Assembly: GCF_015831355.1 (NCBI RefSeq)
Contig: NZ_JADWYR010000002.1
Coordinates: forward strand, 186,001-250,000
Direction of reading: 5' to 3'
Length of the DNA stretch: 64,000 bases
Origin: Panacibacter microcysteis
GTDB taxonomy: Bacteria; Bacteroidota; Bacteroidia; Chitinophagales; Chitinophagaceae
Shown: positions 32,930 to 42,639 of the stretch, piece by piece
Layout: each line of letters starts with the position of its first letter
Position numbering within the stretch: the stretch's first letter is position 1
Program-made: the position numbers and the translations under genes
The notes under the pieces: generated by a model
Told to the model about the DNA's origin: nothing
The model's database searches: none
The model's input: only the letters and a program-made list of their open reading frames with translations

Positions 32930-33634
32930 ATGTTTATACTTGGTACAATATGTTGCAGGGGCGGTAGCAAAGGAGTGCCTGGCAAAAATATTAAACTGCT
33001 AAATGGTAAGCCCCTGGTTACTTACACCATTGAAGCTGCACAACGTAGTGTATTGCTCAACGATACCATTGTATCAACAGATAGTATTGATATAGGTAAT
33101 GTGGCCACAGCAAATGGTATTAAAACTGTCATAGAAAGACCCGCGGCGCTGGCATCAGACACGGCCTCGAAGTGGCCCGTTTTTATTCACGCGCTTGAAA
33201 CATACGAAGCAAAAAATAACTGTACCGTAGATTACCTTGTAGATATGGACGTAACGGTGCCGCTAAAAACGGCTGCCGATATTGATGGTGCTATCCAGCT
33301 TGCATTGCAGGATGATACAACCGATGTGGTGATTACTGCTTATGAGCCCGAACGCAACCCATATTTCAACATGATGGAACTTGATGAGCAAGGCTACGCA
33401 CAAATTGTAAAAAAGTCGGCCAAGCCAATCGTGCGAAGGCAGGATGCACCGGAAGTTTACAGCCTTTGCCCCGCAGCATACGTGGTAAAGAAAGCAGCAC
33501 TCTATCAATATGAGCACTGGAGCAAGGCAACCTGCAAACTATTTATCATGCCACGCAACCGCGCAATAGATATTGATACGGCATTTGATTTTTCACTGGT
33601 AGAATTTATCATGCAACAACAACACAATGGCTAA
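32930..33634 (+). CDS. neuA: CMP-nonulosonic acid synthetase (NeuA-like)
   Basis: 234 residues. N-terminal nucleotide loop CRGGSKGVPGKNIKLLNGKPL (9-29) and the metal-binding DIDTAFDFSLVE at the C-terminus mark an acylneuraminate cytidylyltransferase, which activates sialic, legionaminic or similar acids as CMP-sugars. With NeuB and NeuC in the same operon the pathway is coherent. It could equally serve legionaminate (PtmB/LegF type). It overlaps the SDR gene by 8 bases, so translation is coupled. Confidence 0.88.
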   Translation: MFILGTICCRGGSKGVPGKNIKLLNGKPLVTYTIEAAQRSVLLNDTIVSTDSIDIGNVATANGIKTVIERPAALASDTASKWPVFIHALETYEAKNNCTVDYLVDMDVTVPLKTAADIDGAIQLALQDDTTDVVITAYEPERNPYFNMMELDEQGYAQIVKKSAKPIVRRQDAPEVYSLCPAAYVVKKAALYQYEHWSKATCKLFIMPRNRAIDIDTAFDFSLVEFIMQQQHNG

Positions 33635-34424
33635 AGCGTTATTTGACCTTACAGGCAGAACCGCAATTGTAACAGGCGGAGCAGGCCTGCTTGCTGCAGA
33701 ACATGCAAAAGCATTGGCAAACTATGGTGCCAATGTGGTATTGGCCGATATTAACCTGGAAAAATGCCGGCAGGCAGCAGAGACATTAAAACCGGAGCAC
33801 GCAAACATTACCGCTATGCGCTGCGATGTAACATCACCCGAAAGCTGGAAGCAGTTACTCGCTGATGTGTTACAGGCATTCCGTACTGTTGACATACTTG
33901 TAAACAATGCTGGCTTTACCAACCAGAGCCGCAGCGCAAACTATGATGCCACCTTCGAAAACTTCCCGCTGGAAGACTGGAATGCCATTATGAACGTAAA
34001 CCTTAACGGAACTTTTTTGGGCTGCCAGGTAATCGGTAAACAAATGTTGCAGCAGGGTAAAGGCAGCATTATAAACATGGCGTCGTTATATGGCGTGGTA
34101 AGCCCTAATCACAATATTTATCCCGGCACCGGCATTACACAGCCTGTAGCCTATTCGGTAAGCAAGCATGGCGTTGTTGGTCTTACAAAATATGTGGCAA
34201 CACTTTGGGCATCTAAAGGTGTACGTGTAAACGCACTTACACCCGGCGGTATTTTCAATGATCATAAAGGCTTGTTCCTTGAGCGTTTTGGGCAATTAAA
34301 CCCAATAGGCCGCATGAGCGATAAGTCTGAGTTACAGGGTGCCATTGTTTACCTTGCCAGTGATGCAAGCAGCCATGTGGTGGGCCATAACATGATTGTA
34401 GATGGCGGCTGGACTGCATGGTAA
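33627..34424 (+). CDS. SDR family oxidoreductase
   Basis: 265 residues, classical short-chain dehydrogenase: cofactor motif TGGAGLLAAEHAKAL (about 12-26), NNAGF, active site Ser in INMASLYG and YSVSKHG (Tyr-x3-Lys), then PGGI. It resembles PtmA-type SDRs that accompany CMP-legionaminate genes in Campylobacter, whose exact step is not settled. ATG lies inside the neuA end. Repeat E11 follows the stop by 7 bases. Confidence 0.85.
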   Translation: MAKALFDLTGRTAIVTGGAGLLAAEHAKALANYGANVVLADINLEKCRQAAETLKPEHANITAMRCDVTSPESWKQLLADVLQAFRTVDILVNNAGFTNQSRSANYDATFENFPLEDWNAIMNVNLNGTFLGCQVIGKQMLQQGKGSIINMASLYGVVSPNHNIYPGTGITQPVAYSVSKHGVVGLTKYVATLWASKGVRVNALTPGGIFNDHKGLFLERFGQLNPIGRMSDKSELQGAIVYLASDASSHVVGHNMIVDGGWTAW

Positions 34425-34431
34425 AATAATG

Positions 34432-34483
34432 TTACGGGCTTTATGTTCTTTGGGCATCGTCCCTTGTGTCACTCACTTGTACG
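34432..34483 (+). repeat. Dispersed repeat copy E11 (type B)
   Basis: TTACGGGCTTTATG 7 bases after the SDR stop, then GGGCATCGTCCCTTGTGTCA and CTCACTTGTACG. Followed by CTATGCAACAACGATACT, which resembles the hairpin arm at 39384. Confidence 0.8.
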
Positions 34484-34565
34484 TTCTGCTCTCTATGCAA
34501 CAACGATACTTCGTTTGTTATGTTTATCAAACTCTGGTGGCCGCAAAACAATTGCAATTTTTACT

Positions 34566-35210
34566 ATGAGTTTGTTGGGCAAACAATACCGCAAATGGAA
34601 AGCATCTCCCAATCAATGGTATAACTTCAGGCAATTGGTGTTCTGTTATCTTTTTAGGCCGGCTAAAAAGTTTATCGCTTCAACAGTGTCATTTACAAAC
34701 AAAGGAACATTTAATAGTGATGAAGCTTTTTACTTTGGTGTACTTACCAATAACATTGCTTCATCTGTAAAAGATCATGGCGTGTTGCGCATCAATAAAA
34801 ATGGTTCAATGACCTGTGGTAAAAATGTAAGAATAGCCAGCGGATGTAAAGTTTATGCAGATGGTCAACTGCAAATTGGTGACAACACTTACATTAATTC
34901 TAATAGTTTGATTTTTGCTTCCCAATCAGTAAAAATTGGTAACGACTGCGCTATTGCCTGGAACTGCCAGATAATGGATTGCGATTTTCATACACTTCAA
35001 AAAAACGGTCACGACCAGCCAATGACAGCACCGGTTGTAATTGGAAATAAAGTTTGGATTGGAGCCAATTCTATCATTCTCAAAGGTGTTACAATAGGCA
35101 ACAATGTGGTAATTGCAGCAGGCTCTGTTGTTACAAAAAATATCCCGGCCAATGCACTGGCGGGCGGTGTACCTGCGAAAATTATTGAACAACATATAAA
35201 CTGGCATTAG
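34566..35210 (+). CDS. Hexapeptide-repeat acyltransferase
   Basis: 214 residues. From about residue 75 on the sequence follows the left-handed beta-helix pattern ([52 protein letters not shown], ending [11 protein letters not shown]), as in sugar O- and N-acetyltransferases. It probably acetylates a sugar of this glycan; the acceptor is unknown. The frame is open upstream to 34443, but those codons are repeat E11; ATG at 34566 followed by [10 protein letters not shown] is chosen. Confidence 0.83.
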   Translation: MSLLGKQYRKWKASPNQWYNFRQLVFCYLFRPAKKFIASTVSFTNKGTFNSDEAFYFGVLTNNIASSVKDHGVLRINKNGSMTCGKNVRIASGCKVYADGQLQIGDNTYINSNSLIFASQSVKIGNDCAIAWNCQIMDCDFHTLQKNGHDQPMTAPVVIGNKVWIGANSIILKGVTIGNNVVIAAGSVVTKNIPANALAGGVPAKIIEQHINWH

Positions 35211-35215
35211 CCAAT

Positions 35216-36238
35216 ATGAAAATTGTAGATTCCTTTTTGTTCAGTGAGCCCTATGAGAAAGAGTTGTTGTTGCTCAAGTTTATATTGGAAGACAGCGGTG
35301 TGGATGAATGGATCATTCTGGAAAACTCATATAGCTTCCAGGGCAGTTATATTGGCCTGAGTGCCCGTAAAATTATTGATGGTGATGAACGGTTTGCACC
35401 GTTCCGTTCCCGCATTACTTTTATAGAAAAAGAAGTAGCAACCAAACCACTTGAGAAACACAAGATCAATGATGAAGACAGTTATAAAGTGGAATTCTGG
35501 CAGCGCGATCTTGCACATGATTATTTTGTTGAAAAATATAATGATGAAGACTGGATTTTTATTTCTGATGTGGATGAAATGATCGACTTCACAGATCCGC
35601 AACGCAAAAAGGAACTATCTCAAAAAATCACGGCCAGCAAAGAACAGGTATTGTTCATTCCGGTGAAGCGCTTCTGGTACGATTTCGACAATGAATACAA
35701 GGTGTTACTGTGGCGCCCTTTATGCAGCAAAAGTCATCTTGCTGTTTCCGGGAAAAAATTGCATGAAGTCCGTGTAGATAGTTTCAGATACCGTGGCAGG
35801 CCATGGAATAATGTTATCGGTTTCGAATATTCCAGTTGCTATGATAAAGCATTTGTACTAAGGAAGTTTTATACCAGTACACATACCGGCTTTACAGCCA
35901 ACGACATGTTGCAATCCTTACGTTGCAACCACAGACCAGTACACGAGGTGGCCAGCCTTAAACCGGAAAACGATGACAAATATTTTTTTGAGCAGGTAAA
36001 GCTTACCGAAAGCAATGCTCCGTTATACGTAAGAACCAACCTGCAAAAACTTAAGACCAATATTATTGATCCACAGTATAAAAAGAATCGCAGAACAGAT
36101 TACCCGGAGTTATTTAGCTTAAAACACACGCTGGATAAAAAAAGGAAAAATCTAAAAACCTGGTTTCGTAAAAAGCAGGTTTTTTTACTGCGCAAACTAA
36201 AACTTGAAAAATTATTGTATGGCTCATCCGCACATTGA
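35216..36238 (+). CDS. GT17-like glycosyltransferase
   Basis: 340 residues, soluble. N-terminal [22 protein letters not shown] and [14 protein letters not shown] (about 104-117), a DxD-type metal site, recall the GT17 family (N-acetylglucosaminyltransferase type). A basic C-terminus ([13 protein letters not shown]) may bind membrane. It starts 5 bases after the acyltransferase and overlaps neuB by 20 bases. Family assignment is moderate. Confidence 0.65.
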   Translation: MKIVDSFLFSEPYEKELLLLKFILEDSGVDEWIILENSYSFQGSYIGLSARKIIDGDERFAPFRSRITFIEKEVATKPLEKHKINDEDSYKVEFWQRDLAHDYFVEKYNDEDWIFISDVDEMIDFTDPQRKKELSQKITASKEQVLFIPVKRFWYDFDNEYKVLLWRPLCSKSHLAVSGKKLHEVRVDSFRYRGRPWNNVIGFEYSSCYDKAFVLRKFYTSTHTGFTANDMLQSLRCNHRPVHEVASLKPENDDKYFFEQVKLTESNAPLYVRTNLQKLKTNIIDPQYKKNRRTDYPELFSLKHTLDKKRKNLKTWFRKKQVFLLRKLKLEKLLYGSSAH

Positions 36239-37262
36239 GATAGCAGGCAGAAAAATAGGGTACGATTTTGAACCACTGGTAATAGCCGAGATTGGTATCA
36301 ATCATGAAGGATCTTTACAGGTAGCCAAAGAAATGGTTGATGCCGCACATGCTGCCGGCGCGGAAATGGTTAAACACCAGACGCATATTGTAGAAGACGA
36401 GATGAGCAGCGCGGCAAAAAATACCATACCCGGCAATTCCAAAGTAAGCATATACGAAGTAATGCGCCGTTGTGCATTGAATGAAGCAGACGAACTCGCG
36501 TTAAAAAATTACGTAGAAAGCAAAGGAATGATCTTCATCAGTACACCTTTTAGCCGTGCGGCAGCAGACCGGCTGCACAGCTTCAATGTGCCTGCTTATA
36601 AAATTGGCAGCGGGGAATGTAACAATTACCCGTTGCTTGAGCATATCGCAGGTTTTGGTAAGCCGGTTATTCTCAGTACAGGCATGAATACGATTGAAAG
36701 CGTAAGCAAAGCGGTAGACATCTTTAGTAAAAAGAATGTTCCGTACGCTTTGTTGCATACCACCAATTTGTATCCCACACCCGATCACCTGGTAAGGCTT
36801 GGTGCAATGACGGAACTTGCGCAAAACTTCCCTGGTGCTGTAGTGGGCCTCAGCGATCATACCTCAACAAACCATGCGTGTTTTGGCGCAGTGGCTTTGG
36901 GCGCTTCCATACTGGAAAGACATTTTACCGATACCATGGATCGCCCCGGCCCTGATATCATCTGTTCCATGGATGTAAAGGCCTGCAAAGAACTGATCGA
37001 AGGCAGTAAAATCATCGCCTTGCAAAGAGGCGGTCATAAAGGCCCGGCCAGGGAAGAACAGGTGACCATCGATTTTGCCTTCGCAACCATCTGTTCTATC
37101 AGGCCCATTGCAAAAGGTGAAACCCTTACAAAAGAAAACATATGGGTAAAAAGACCGGGCAAGGGCGGTATTCCTGCTGAAAAATACAATGAGGTGATTG
37201 GTAAAACCGCTGCAAAAGATATTGCCACAGATGTGCAGTTAACCGAAGAAGATATCCTGTAA
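36219..37262 (+). CDS. neuB: N-acetylneuraminate synthase family protein
   Basis: 347 residues. TIM barrel beginning [21 protein letters not shown], with [26 protein letters not shown] and LSDHT near the active site; a C-terminal SAF (antifreeze-like) domain starts near 285 ([20 protein letters not shown]). It condenses phosphoenolpyruvate with ManNAc or a related 6-deoxy diamino sugar to give a nonulosonic acid. A TTG five codons upstream is open; ATG at 36219 is chosen. Overlap with the preceding gene indicates coupling. Confidence 0.92.
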   Translation: MAHPHIEIAGRKIGYDFEPLVIAEIGINHEGSLQVAKEMVDAAHAAGAEMVKHQTHIVEDEMSSAAKNTIPGNSKVSIYEVMRRCALNEADELALKNYVESKGMIFISTPFSRAAADRLHSFNVPAYKIGSGECNNYPLLEHIAGFGKPVILSTGMNTIESVSKAVDIFSKKNVPYALLHTTNLYPTPDHLVRLGAMTELAQNFPGAVVGLSDHTSTNHACFGAVALGASILERHFTDTMDRPGPDIICSMDVKACKELIEGSKIIALQRGGHKGPAREEQVTIDFAFATICSIRPIAKGETLTKENIWVKRPGKGGIPAEKYNEVIGKTAAKDIATDVQLTEEDIL

Positions 37263-37286
37263 CATCCGCTTTAAACAACCTCCATC

Positions 37287-38183
37287 ATGTCAAACAAAAG
37301 ACCGTTCGATCTTCGCGTTGCAGACTTTCTTTTGCGAAGGCTAAAGCTGTACAAAGACAAAAGAAACAATGCCATTGCCATTGCAAAATGGAATCATTTG
37401 TTTGCAGGCAAAGATTATTTTCTTCACCAGCCAGCCGGTGGTCCTGCAATGCGTTTGTACAAAGACAGCATCTTATCCAAATACATTTACAACGGATTTG
37501 AACAAGCCGAACTCACTTTTGTGCAAAAGGTTTTAAAGCCTGGCGATACTTTTTTTGATATCGGCTCAAACATGGGTTTCTTCGCTTTGTATGCGGCACA
37601 GATCACCGGTGCAAACGGAAAAGTTTACGCTTTTGAACCTACACCTGTCATTTATAAAAGACTTACAGAAAACATTTCCGAAAACAATTTCAGCAATGTG
37701 CAGGCAGAAAATATAGGTTTGTCTGATGCCAAAGGCTTTTTAAAACTTTTTATTGCCGAAGCCGGAAAAGACGGCTGGAACAGTTTTGCAAAAGAAAAGG
37801 AAGGCCAGCAATCAATCGAAGTACCTGTTAATACGCTCGATCATTATGTTGAAAGTAATAATGTTGACACGGCTAAAATCCGCTTTATAAAGATTGATGT
37901 GGAAGGTTGGGAAATTCCTGTGGTGAGAGGTGCACTTAAAACAATCAATGCGCACGACGATATTATTTTGATGATGGAGTTTACAGAATCTAATTCCAAA
38001 GCTGCAGGCTACAACATTGGCGACCTGTACGATATTATTGAACAACAGGGCTTCAAATGGTATGTATTTGATGAAGCGCAGAACAAACTTTTGCACGACC
38101 CCAAAAGAAACTCTTACCCTTACAATAACCTGTTTGCCGTAAAAAATATTGACAAAGTTAATGCGGCGCTTACGCACTCATAG
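37287..38183 (+). CDS. FkbM family methyltransferase
   Basis: 298 residues. SAM site FDIGSNMGFFALYAAQ (about 91-106), then VYAFEPTPVIYKRL and IRFIKIDVEGWEIPVVRGA, the hallmark of FkbM-type sugar O-methyltransferases. It probably methylates a sugar hydroxyl of the glycan or its precursor. The C-terminus (FAVKNIDKVNAALTHS) overlaps nothing; neuC starts 4 bases later. Confidence 0.85.
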   Translation: MSNKRPFDLRVADFLLRRLKLYKDKRNNAIAIAKWNHLFAGKDYFLHQPAGGPAMRLYKDSILSKYIYNGFEQAELTFVQKVLKPGDTFFDIGSNMGFFALYAAQITGANGKVYAFEPTPVIYKRLTENISENNFSNVQAENIGLSDAKGFLKLFIAEAGKDGWNSFAKEKEGQQSIEVPVNTLDHYVESNNVDTAKIRFIKIDVEGWEIPVVRGALKTINAHDDIILMMEFTESNSKAAGYNIGDLYDIIEQQGFKWYVFDEAQNKLLHDPKRNSYPYNNLFAVKNIDKVNAALTHS

Positions 38184-38187
38184 CTAC

Positions 38188-39306
38188 ATGAAAAAAATTG
38201 TGTTTCTTACAGGTACACGGGCAGACTTTGGCAAACTGAAATCGCTGATCGAAATCCTTATCCAGTCAGGGTTATACGAGGTACATATTTTTGCCACCGG
38301 TATGCATATGGATGCCAAATATGGCTATACCGTTCATGAAATTGAAAAATGTGGTTACGCCAATATTTATAAGTTCATCAACCACGACAGTGAATCGATG
38401 ATGGACATCACTCTATCGAGAACCATCGAAGGTTTTGCTGGTTATACACGGTTGATAAAACCCGATCTCATTGTTATACACGGAGACAGGGTTGAAGCAC
38501 TTGCCGGCGCAACCGTTGGTGCGCTCAATAATATCCTCGTCGCACATATTGAGGGCGGCGAGTTATCAGGAACGGTAGATGAGCTCATTCGCCATGCAGT
38601 ATCCAAGCTAAGCCATACACATTTTGTTGCCAATGAGGAAGCAAGAAAACGTTTAATGCAGATGGGTGAAAAAGAAGACAGCATCTTCACCATCGGTTCT
38701 CCCGATATGGATGTCATGTTTTCAGGCCATCTTCCATCCTGGCAAGCAGTAAAATCTTATTACGACATACACTTCGACGATTTTGGTGTGGCCATGTTCC
38801 ACCCTGTTACCACAGAGATCGATATTCTTGATCAGTATGCAGAAGATTATGTAAGCGCATTGGAAGCTTCAGGGCTAAACTATATTGCTATCTATCCCAA
38901 CAATGACAAAGGTTCAGATATTATTTTATCACGCTTAATGCGTTTGCAGGGCAACAGTCATTTCAAACTTTTTCCATCTGCAAGGTTCGAGTATTTCCTG
39001 AGTATGCTGAAGAAAGCAAGATTTATTGTTGGTAATTCCAGTGCAGGCATACGAGAGGCACCATGCTACGGTATTCCCACAATAAACATTGGTACAAGAC
39101 AAAACGGGCGAAGCAATGATCCTGATCTTATCAACACTTCTTACAACAGGCAGGATATTGAGCAGGCAATCACCAAAGCACTTACCCACACAGTACGCAA
39201 GAAACATTTGTTTGGCGATGGAAAAAGTGCAGAAAAATTTCTTGTTACACTAAACAGCGAAATGTTCTGGCATACCTCCAGGCAGAAAAGTTTTTATGAC
39301 AGATAA
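38188..39306 (+). CDS. neuC: Hydrolysing UDP-N-acetylglucosamine 2-epimerase (NeuC-like)
   Basis: 372 residues, GT-B-like fold. IVFLTGTRADFGKL at the start, IHGDRVEALAGATVGAL and AHIEGGELSGTVDELIRHA, and later NSSAGIREAPCYGIPTINIG are family signatures. NeuC releases ManNAc from UDP-GlcNAc; the LegG branch acts on UDP-diacetylbacillosamine. No dehydratase or aminotransferase for the latter lies in the window, so a sialic-acid type route is the simpler reading. The longer start at 38149 overlaps the previous gene; ATG at 38188 chosen. Confidence 0.9.
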   Translation: MKKIVFLTGTRADFGKLKSLIEILIQSGLYEVHIFATGMHMDAKYGYTVHEIEKCGYANIYKFINHDSESMMDITLSRTIEGFAGYTRLIKPDLIVIHGDRVEALAGATVGALNNILVAHIEGGELSGTVDELIRHAVSKLSHTHFVANEEARKRLMQMGEKEDSIFTIGSPDMDVMFSGHLPSWQAVKSYYDIHFDDFGVAMFHPVTTEIDILDQYAEDYVSALEASGLNYIAIYPNNDKGSDIILSRLMRLQGNSHFKLFPSARFEYFLSMLKKARFIVGNSSAGIREAPCYGIPTINIGTRQNGRSNDPDLINTSYNRQDIEQAITKALTHTVRKKHLFGDGKSAEKFLVTLNSEMFWHTSRQKSFYDR

Positions 39307-39311
39307 TTTTG

Positions 39312-39366
39312 TTATGAGCCCGGCTGCAGTACATGCATGTAACATCGTTGCGTCGCACTCTTCAGG
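39312..39366 (+). repeat. Dispersed repeat copy E12a (type A)
   Basis: TTATGAGCCCGGCTGC 5 bases after the neuC stop, then ACATCGTTGCGTCGCACTC and TTCAGGG. First half of a head-to-head pair with E12b. Confidence 0.82.
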
Positions 39367-39383
39367 GTTTGGTTCGCTGTGCA

Positions 39384-39433
39384 GCAACACGATACTGCAT
39401 ATGCAACCGGCGCGGTATGCAGTATCGTGTTGC
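39384..39433. repeat. 18-bp perfect hairpin between facing repeats
   Basis: Arms GCAACACGATACTGCATA (39384-39401) and its exact complement (39416-39433), with a 14-base loop. Single copies of this arm (tatgcaacaacgatact-like) follow some other repeats. Confidence 0.9.
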
Positions 39434-39449
39434 CGAAATATTTACTGCC

Positions 39450-39504
39450 GTACAAGTGTGCGACGCAACAAAAGCTTCATACATATTCAACAGCCCGGTA
39501 CATA
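39450..39504 (-). repeat. Dispersed repeat copy E12b (type A)
   Basis: Minus-strand copy starting TTATGTACCGGGCTG and ending TTGCGTCGCACACTTGTAC. It lies 10 bases before the next gene and faces E12a. Confidence 0.82.
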
Positions 39505-39514
39505 ATCTTTCTTT

Positions 39515-40336
39515 TTGTTACTATCAATCGTTATAAGAAACCTCAACGAAGCAGCAGCACTTAAAAGAACATTGCTTTCCGTTAAGCGGCAGCAGGTAGA
39601 TTTTGCATACGAGGTAATTGTTGTAGATAATGAGTCTGATGATGATTCGGTTGAGATAGCAAATGATTTCAATTGTAAAGTTATTTCACTAAAGCGCAGT
39701 GAGTTTACGTTTGGCCACGCATTAAACTACGGCATACAGCATGCACAGGGCGCTTATGTGTTAATATTAAGTGCACACATTCTGTTGCTGAATGAATATT
39801 TTCTTAAGTCGCTGCCTGCTTATTTTGAACAAGTGCAGGTAGCCGGTTTGCGTTTTATAAATGCGGCTGATAATGCCGGTGCCGAAGCAGCGATTGAGTT
39901 TGGCCCGCAGGAAATAGCAGCAGGTAAAAATGTGCTGAATGAACATTGGCAGCACCTTACAATCAATCATTGTGCAGCCGTTAGAAAAAGTGCCTGGGAA
40001 AAGGTGCATTTTGATGCCACAATTTTTGCGGGCGAAGATAAAAAGTGGGCGCTTGATGTACTGAATGCGGGTTATAAGCTCTTGTATAATGTGCCTTGTT
40101 TCTATACATATAACCGCACACTCAGCCGGCAACAGAAAATAAAAAGACAGGCAATTGAAACAGCAGCAAAAGAATTGCTTACCGGCAAAAAAGAACAGCA
40201 GTTCAATGGAAGCCTGGTAGCAGTAACGCTGCGAAGAATTGGCAAAGAGTTTAGACGGTCTTATGCACAACTGCAGGTAAACAGCGCGGTGTATAAATCC
40301 ATCAACGAGCTGAGAAAAAAACACTTTAACCGGTAG
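39515..40336 (+). CDS. GT2 family glycosyltransferase
   Basis: 273 residues. GT-A fold: LSIVIRNLNEAAALKRTLLSV, VIVVDNESDDDSVEIA and AFTFGHALNYGIQHAQGAYVLILSAHI-like acceptor region, AGEDKKWALDVL for the catalytic acid. Donor and acceptor unknown. The only possible start after the in-frame stop at 39500-39502 is TTG at 39515, immediately after repeat E12b, so the 5' region seems to have been replaced by the repeat pair. Confidence 0.82.
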   Translation: MLLSIVIRNLNEAAALKRTLLSVKRQQVDFAYEVIVVDNESDDDSVEIANDFNCKVISLKRSEFTFGHALNYGIQHAQGAYVLILSAHILLLNEYFLKSLPAYFEQVQVAGLRFINAADNAGAEAAIEFGPQEIAAGKNVLNEHWQHLTINHCAAVRKSAWEKVHFDATIFAGEDKKWALDVLNAGYKLLYNVPCFYTYNRTLSRQQKIKRQAIETAAKELLTGKKEQQFNGSLVAVTLRRIGKEFRRSYAQLQVNSAVYKSINELRKKHFNR

Positions 40337-41533
40337 ATGAAGATAGCATTCATCAGTTACGAATTTCCACCCGATACCGGTTTTGGCGGTATCGGAACAT
40401 ATACTTACCAGTTATCAATAGCACTGGCAGGAAGGGGCCATACGGTAGAAGTGTTTAGTTGCAGCAGGGAAGAAGACAAACTGAATATTGTTGTCGAAGC
40501 GCTTGTTACCGTACATAGGGTAAAAGCAGATAAGCGCAGTATTTTTGCAGAAAGGATTGTTGCAGTTTTTGCACAACGACATGCCATAACCGGGTTTGAT
40601 ATCATTGAGAGCCCCGAGTATTGTGCGGAAGGGTTGCAGGTAAGAAAGGCATTTCCAGCTATTCCAATGGTTGTAAAACTTCATACACCTTTATACCTTG
40701 TTAACAGGCTAAACAATGTACACAAGCCTGTATCATTCAAAAAGAAAGTAAAGCAACTGATCGGGAGAAGCAGTTATAATAAAAACGGCGATGCAGATTA
40801 CCAGCTTGCTGCGGCAGCAGACGCCGTTTGTTCCCCCTCAAGATCTTTGGCTGACATTATATCCAAAGAATGGGGCATAAAGCATATAGATGTAGTGCCC
40901 AATTATTATCAGCCTTTGCCGGGTTTTTACAACATAACTGCAGCTGATGCGCGGAACAACATCGTGGCGTTTACCGGCAGGCTTGAAGTACGCAAAGGCA
41001 TACTTTCTCTTTTAAGAGCTATACCCCTGGTGTTGAAAGCAAAGCCCGGTATTGTTTTCAGATTTATAGGCAGCAGCGGAGATGCACCGGGCGGCAATGG
41101 TTCAATGGAAGCATACATTCGGCAGCAATTGCCTGGTTTTTTGTCGCAACTGCAGTTTACGGGTTTTGTACACCGGGAAGATATGCCCGAAGCAGTGAAA
41201 GATGTAACCTTATTTGTTTTTCCAAGTGTGTGGGAAAACTTTCCATACGTATGCCTCGAGGCTATGAGCGCAGCAAAGGCAGTCGTAGCTTCAGATGCAG
41301 GCGGAATGAAAGAAATGCTCGAAGGCGAAAATGGCGGAAAGATTGTTGATGCAAAAGATCATAAGGCTCTTGCGCATGCTATTATTGGTCTGCTGAATAA
41401 TGCAGGCGAAAGAGCGAGAATGGCTCAGCACAACCGTAAACGGGTGCAGGATTATTATGCATCCGCTGTGCTGAATACAGTGGAAGACTATTATCAAAAA
41501 GTTGTAAGCCTGCAACAAACAATAAAGCATTAA
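40337..41533 (+). CDS. GT4 family glycosyltransferase
   Basis: 398 residues, GT-B fold. FPPDTGFGGIGTYTYQLSIAL near the start is the usual N-terminal glycine loop, and VFPSVWENFPYVCLEAMSAAKAVVASDAGGMKEML (around 295-330) is the C-terminal donor-binding region with the EX7E motif. Retaining transfer from a nucleotide sugar in the cytoplasm; specificity unknown. Starts directly after the stop of the GT2 gene. Confidence 0.87.
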   Translation: MKIAFISYEFPPDTGFGGIGTYTYQLSIALAGRGHTVEVFSCSREEDKLNIVVEALVTVHRVKADKRSIFAERIVAVFAQRHAITGFDIIESPEYCAEGLQVRKAFPAIPMVVKLHTPLYLVNRLNNVHKPVSFKKKVKQLIGRSSYNKNGDADYQLAAAADAVCSPSRSLADIISKEWGIKHIDVVPNYYQPLPGFYNITAADARNNIVAFTGRLEVRKGILSLLRAIPLVLKAKPGIVFRFIGSSGDAPGGNGSMEAYIRQQLPGFLSQLQFTGFVHREDMPEAVKDVTLFVFPSVWENFPYVCLEAMSAAKAVVASDAGGMKEMLEGENGGKIVDAKDHKALAHAIIGLLNNAGERARMAQHNRKRVQDYYASAVLNTVEDYYQKVVSLQQTIKH

Positions 41534-41540
41534 AAAGATT

Positions 41541-42611
41541 TTGCCGGCCAATATTCTATTATTACGTCATCCGCTCAGCCACATTGGTAAATACAGCGGG
41601 TATGAAAATTTTGTAGATCACCTGCAGGATGATACCCTACATTTTACCGATCATCATCGTACAAGAGCAGTAAGAAGAACAGATATAAAACGAAGGTTTT
41701 TTCTACGCCGCGCCGATAAAAAACTGGTAAACAAACCTGGTTTGTATTACAATGCATTCAGCTATATGGCCGAGATGGAAGCATTTAAAATAGCCAACGC
41801 GCAAAACGTAAAGCTTATTCACAATACTTTTCTTGAAGATAACCACGGTTTTCTTGGCAATCGTAAAACAGCAGGCGGTTTTAAGCTCGTAGCAACCGCG
41901 CATCAGCCATATAGCTGGTGGAAGTATACGCATAAGCCAACCACTGTTTTAGATCAGCTAGATGCATTGTTTGTATTGTCCAACGCAGAGGCCGCCTGTT
42001 TCGAAACTGCATTGCCCGGCCGCGTGCATGTGGTACGTCATGGTGTAAGTACAGATTTTTTTACTCTTTCGAAGCCTGTTACACAGCGAAAAAAAAGAAT
42101 CCTTTTTGTAGGCAACTGGTTACGTGATACTGCATTTTTTGCAGAAGCAATAGAAACCCTGTTAAAGATTGATGCTTCCATTGCAGTGGATATTGTTTAT
42201 CGTTCTTCAGCAGATGTAAATACAGATCCGGTTTTCAGGCTGTGTAAGTATCAGCAGGTTACCATGCATCAGCATATCAGTAATGAAGCACTGCGCGATT
42301 TGTATAACGATGCACGATTGCTCTTCTTACCGTTAACTGACGCCACAGCCAACAATGCCATACTGGAAGCGGCAGCATGCGGCGTACCTGTTGTTACCAC
42401 AAACCTGCCATCGCTGAAAGAATACACAAACAGTCATTACGCATATTACTACAATGGCATGAAGGATTGCGTGGAATATATCATTCAAACAATCGATGAT
42501 GAAGCAAGACTTTCTTTTATGTCCCGCGAAGCAAGAGTTTTCATGGAGCAGCAGTTTGCAGCGCCACTAATTGCGAAACAGCATATCGCACTATACAAAA
42601 GTTTTTTATAA
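41541..42611 (+). CDS. Glycosyltransferase, GT-B fold
   Basis: 356 residues. C-terminal half has KRILFVGNWLRDT, LFLPLTDATANNAILEAAACGVPVVTTNLPSLKEY, the donor-binding EX7E-like region of GT4. The N-terminus lacks the usual glycine loop but has HPLSHIGKYSGYENF. The start is TTG at 41541; no ATG exists between the in-frame stop and this point. Specificity unknown. Confidence 0.8.
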   Translation: MPANILLLRHPLSHIGKYSGYENFVDHLQDDTLHFTDHHRTRAVRRTDIKRRFFLRRADKKLVNKPGLYYNAFSYMAEMEAFKIANAQNVKLIHNTFLEDNHGFLGNRKTAGGFKLVATAHQPYSWWKYTHKPTTVLDQLDALFVLSNAEAACFETALPGRVHVVRHGVSTDFFTLSKPVTQRKKRILFVGNWLRDTAFFAEAIETLLKIDASIAVDIVYRSSADVNTDPVFRLCKYQQVTMHQHISNEALRDLYNDARLLFLPLTDATANNAILEAAACGVPVVTTNLPSLKEYTNSHYAYYYNGMKDCVEYIIQTIDDEARLSFMSREARVFMEQQFAAPLIAKQHIALYKSFL

Positions 42612-42639
42612 ATGCCGGCCGGCATCAAAACCCGCTACA

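Noticed and set aside
34443-34565. Longer N-terminus for the hexapeptide acyltransferase
   Set aside because: Those codons overlap and follow repeat E11; no protein-like pattern, and a good ATG exists at 34566.
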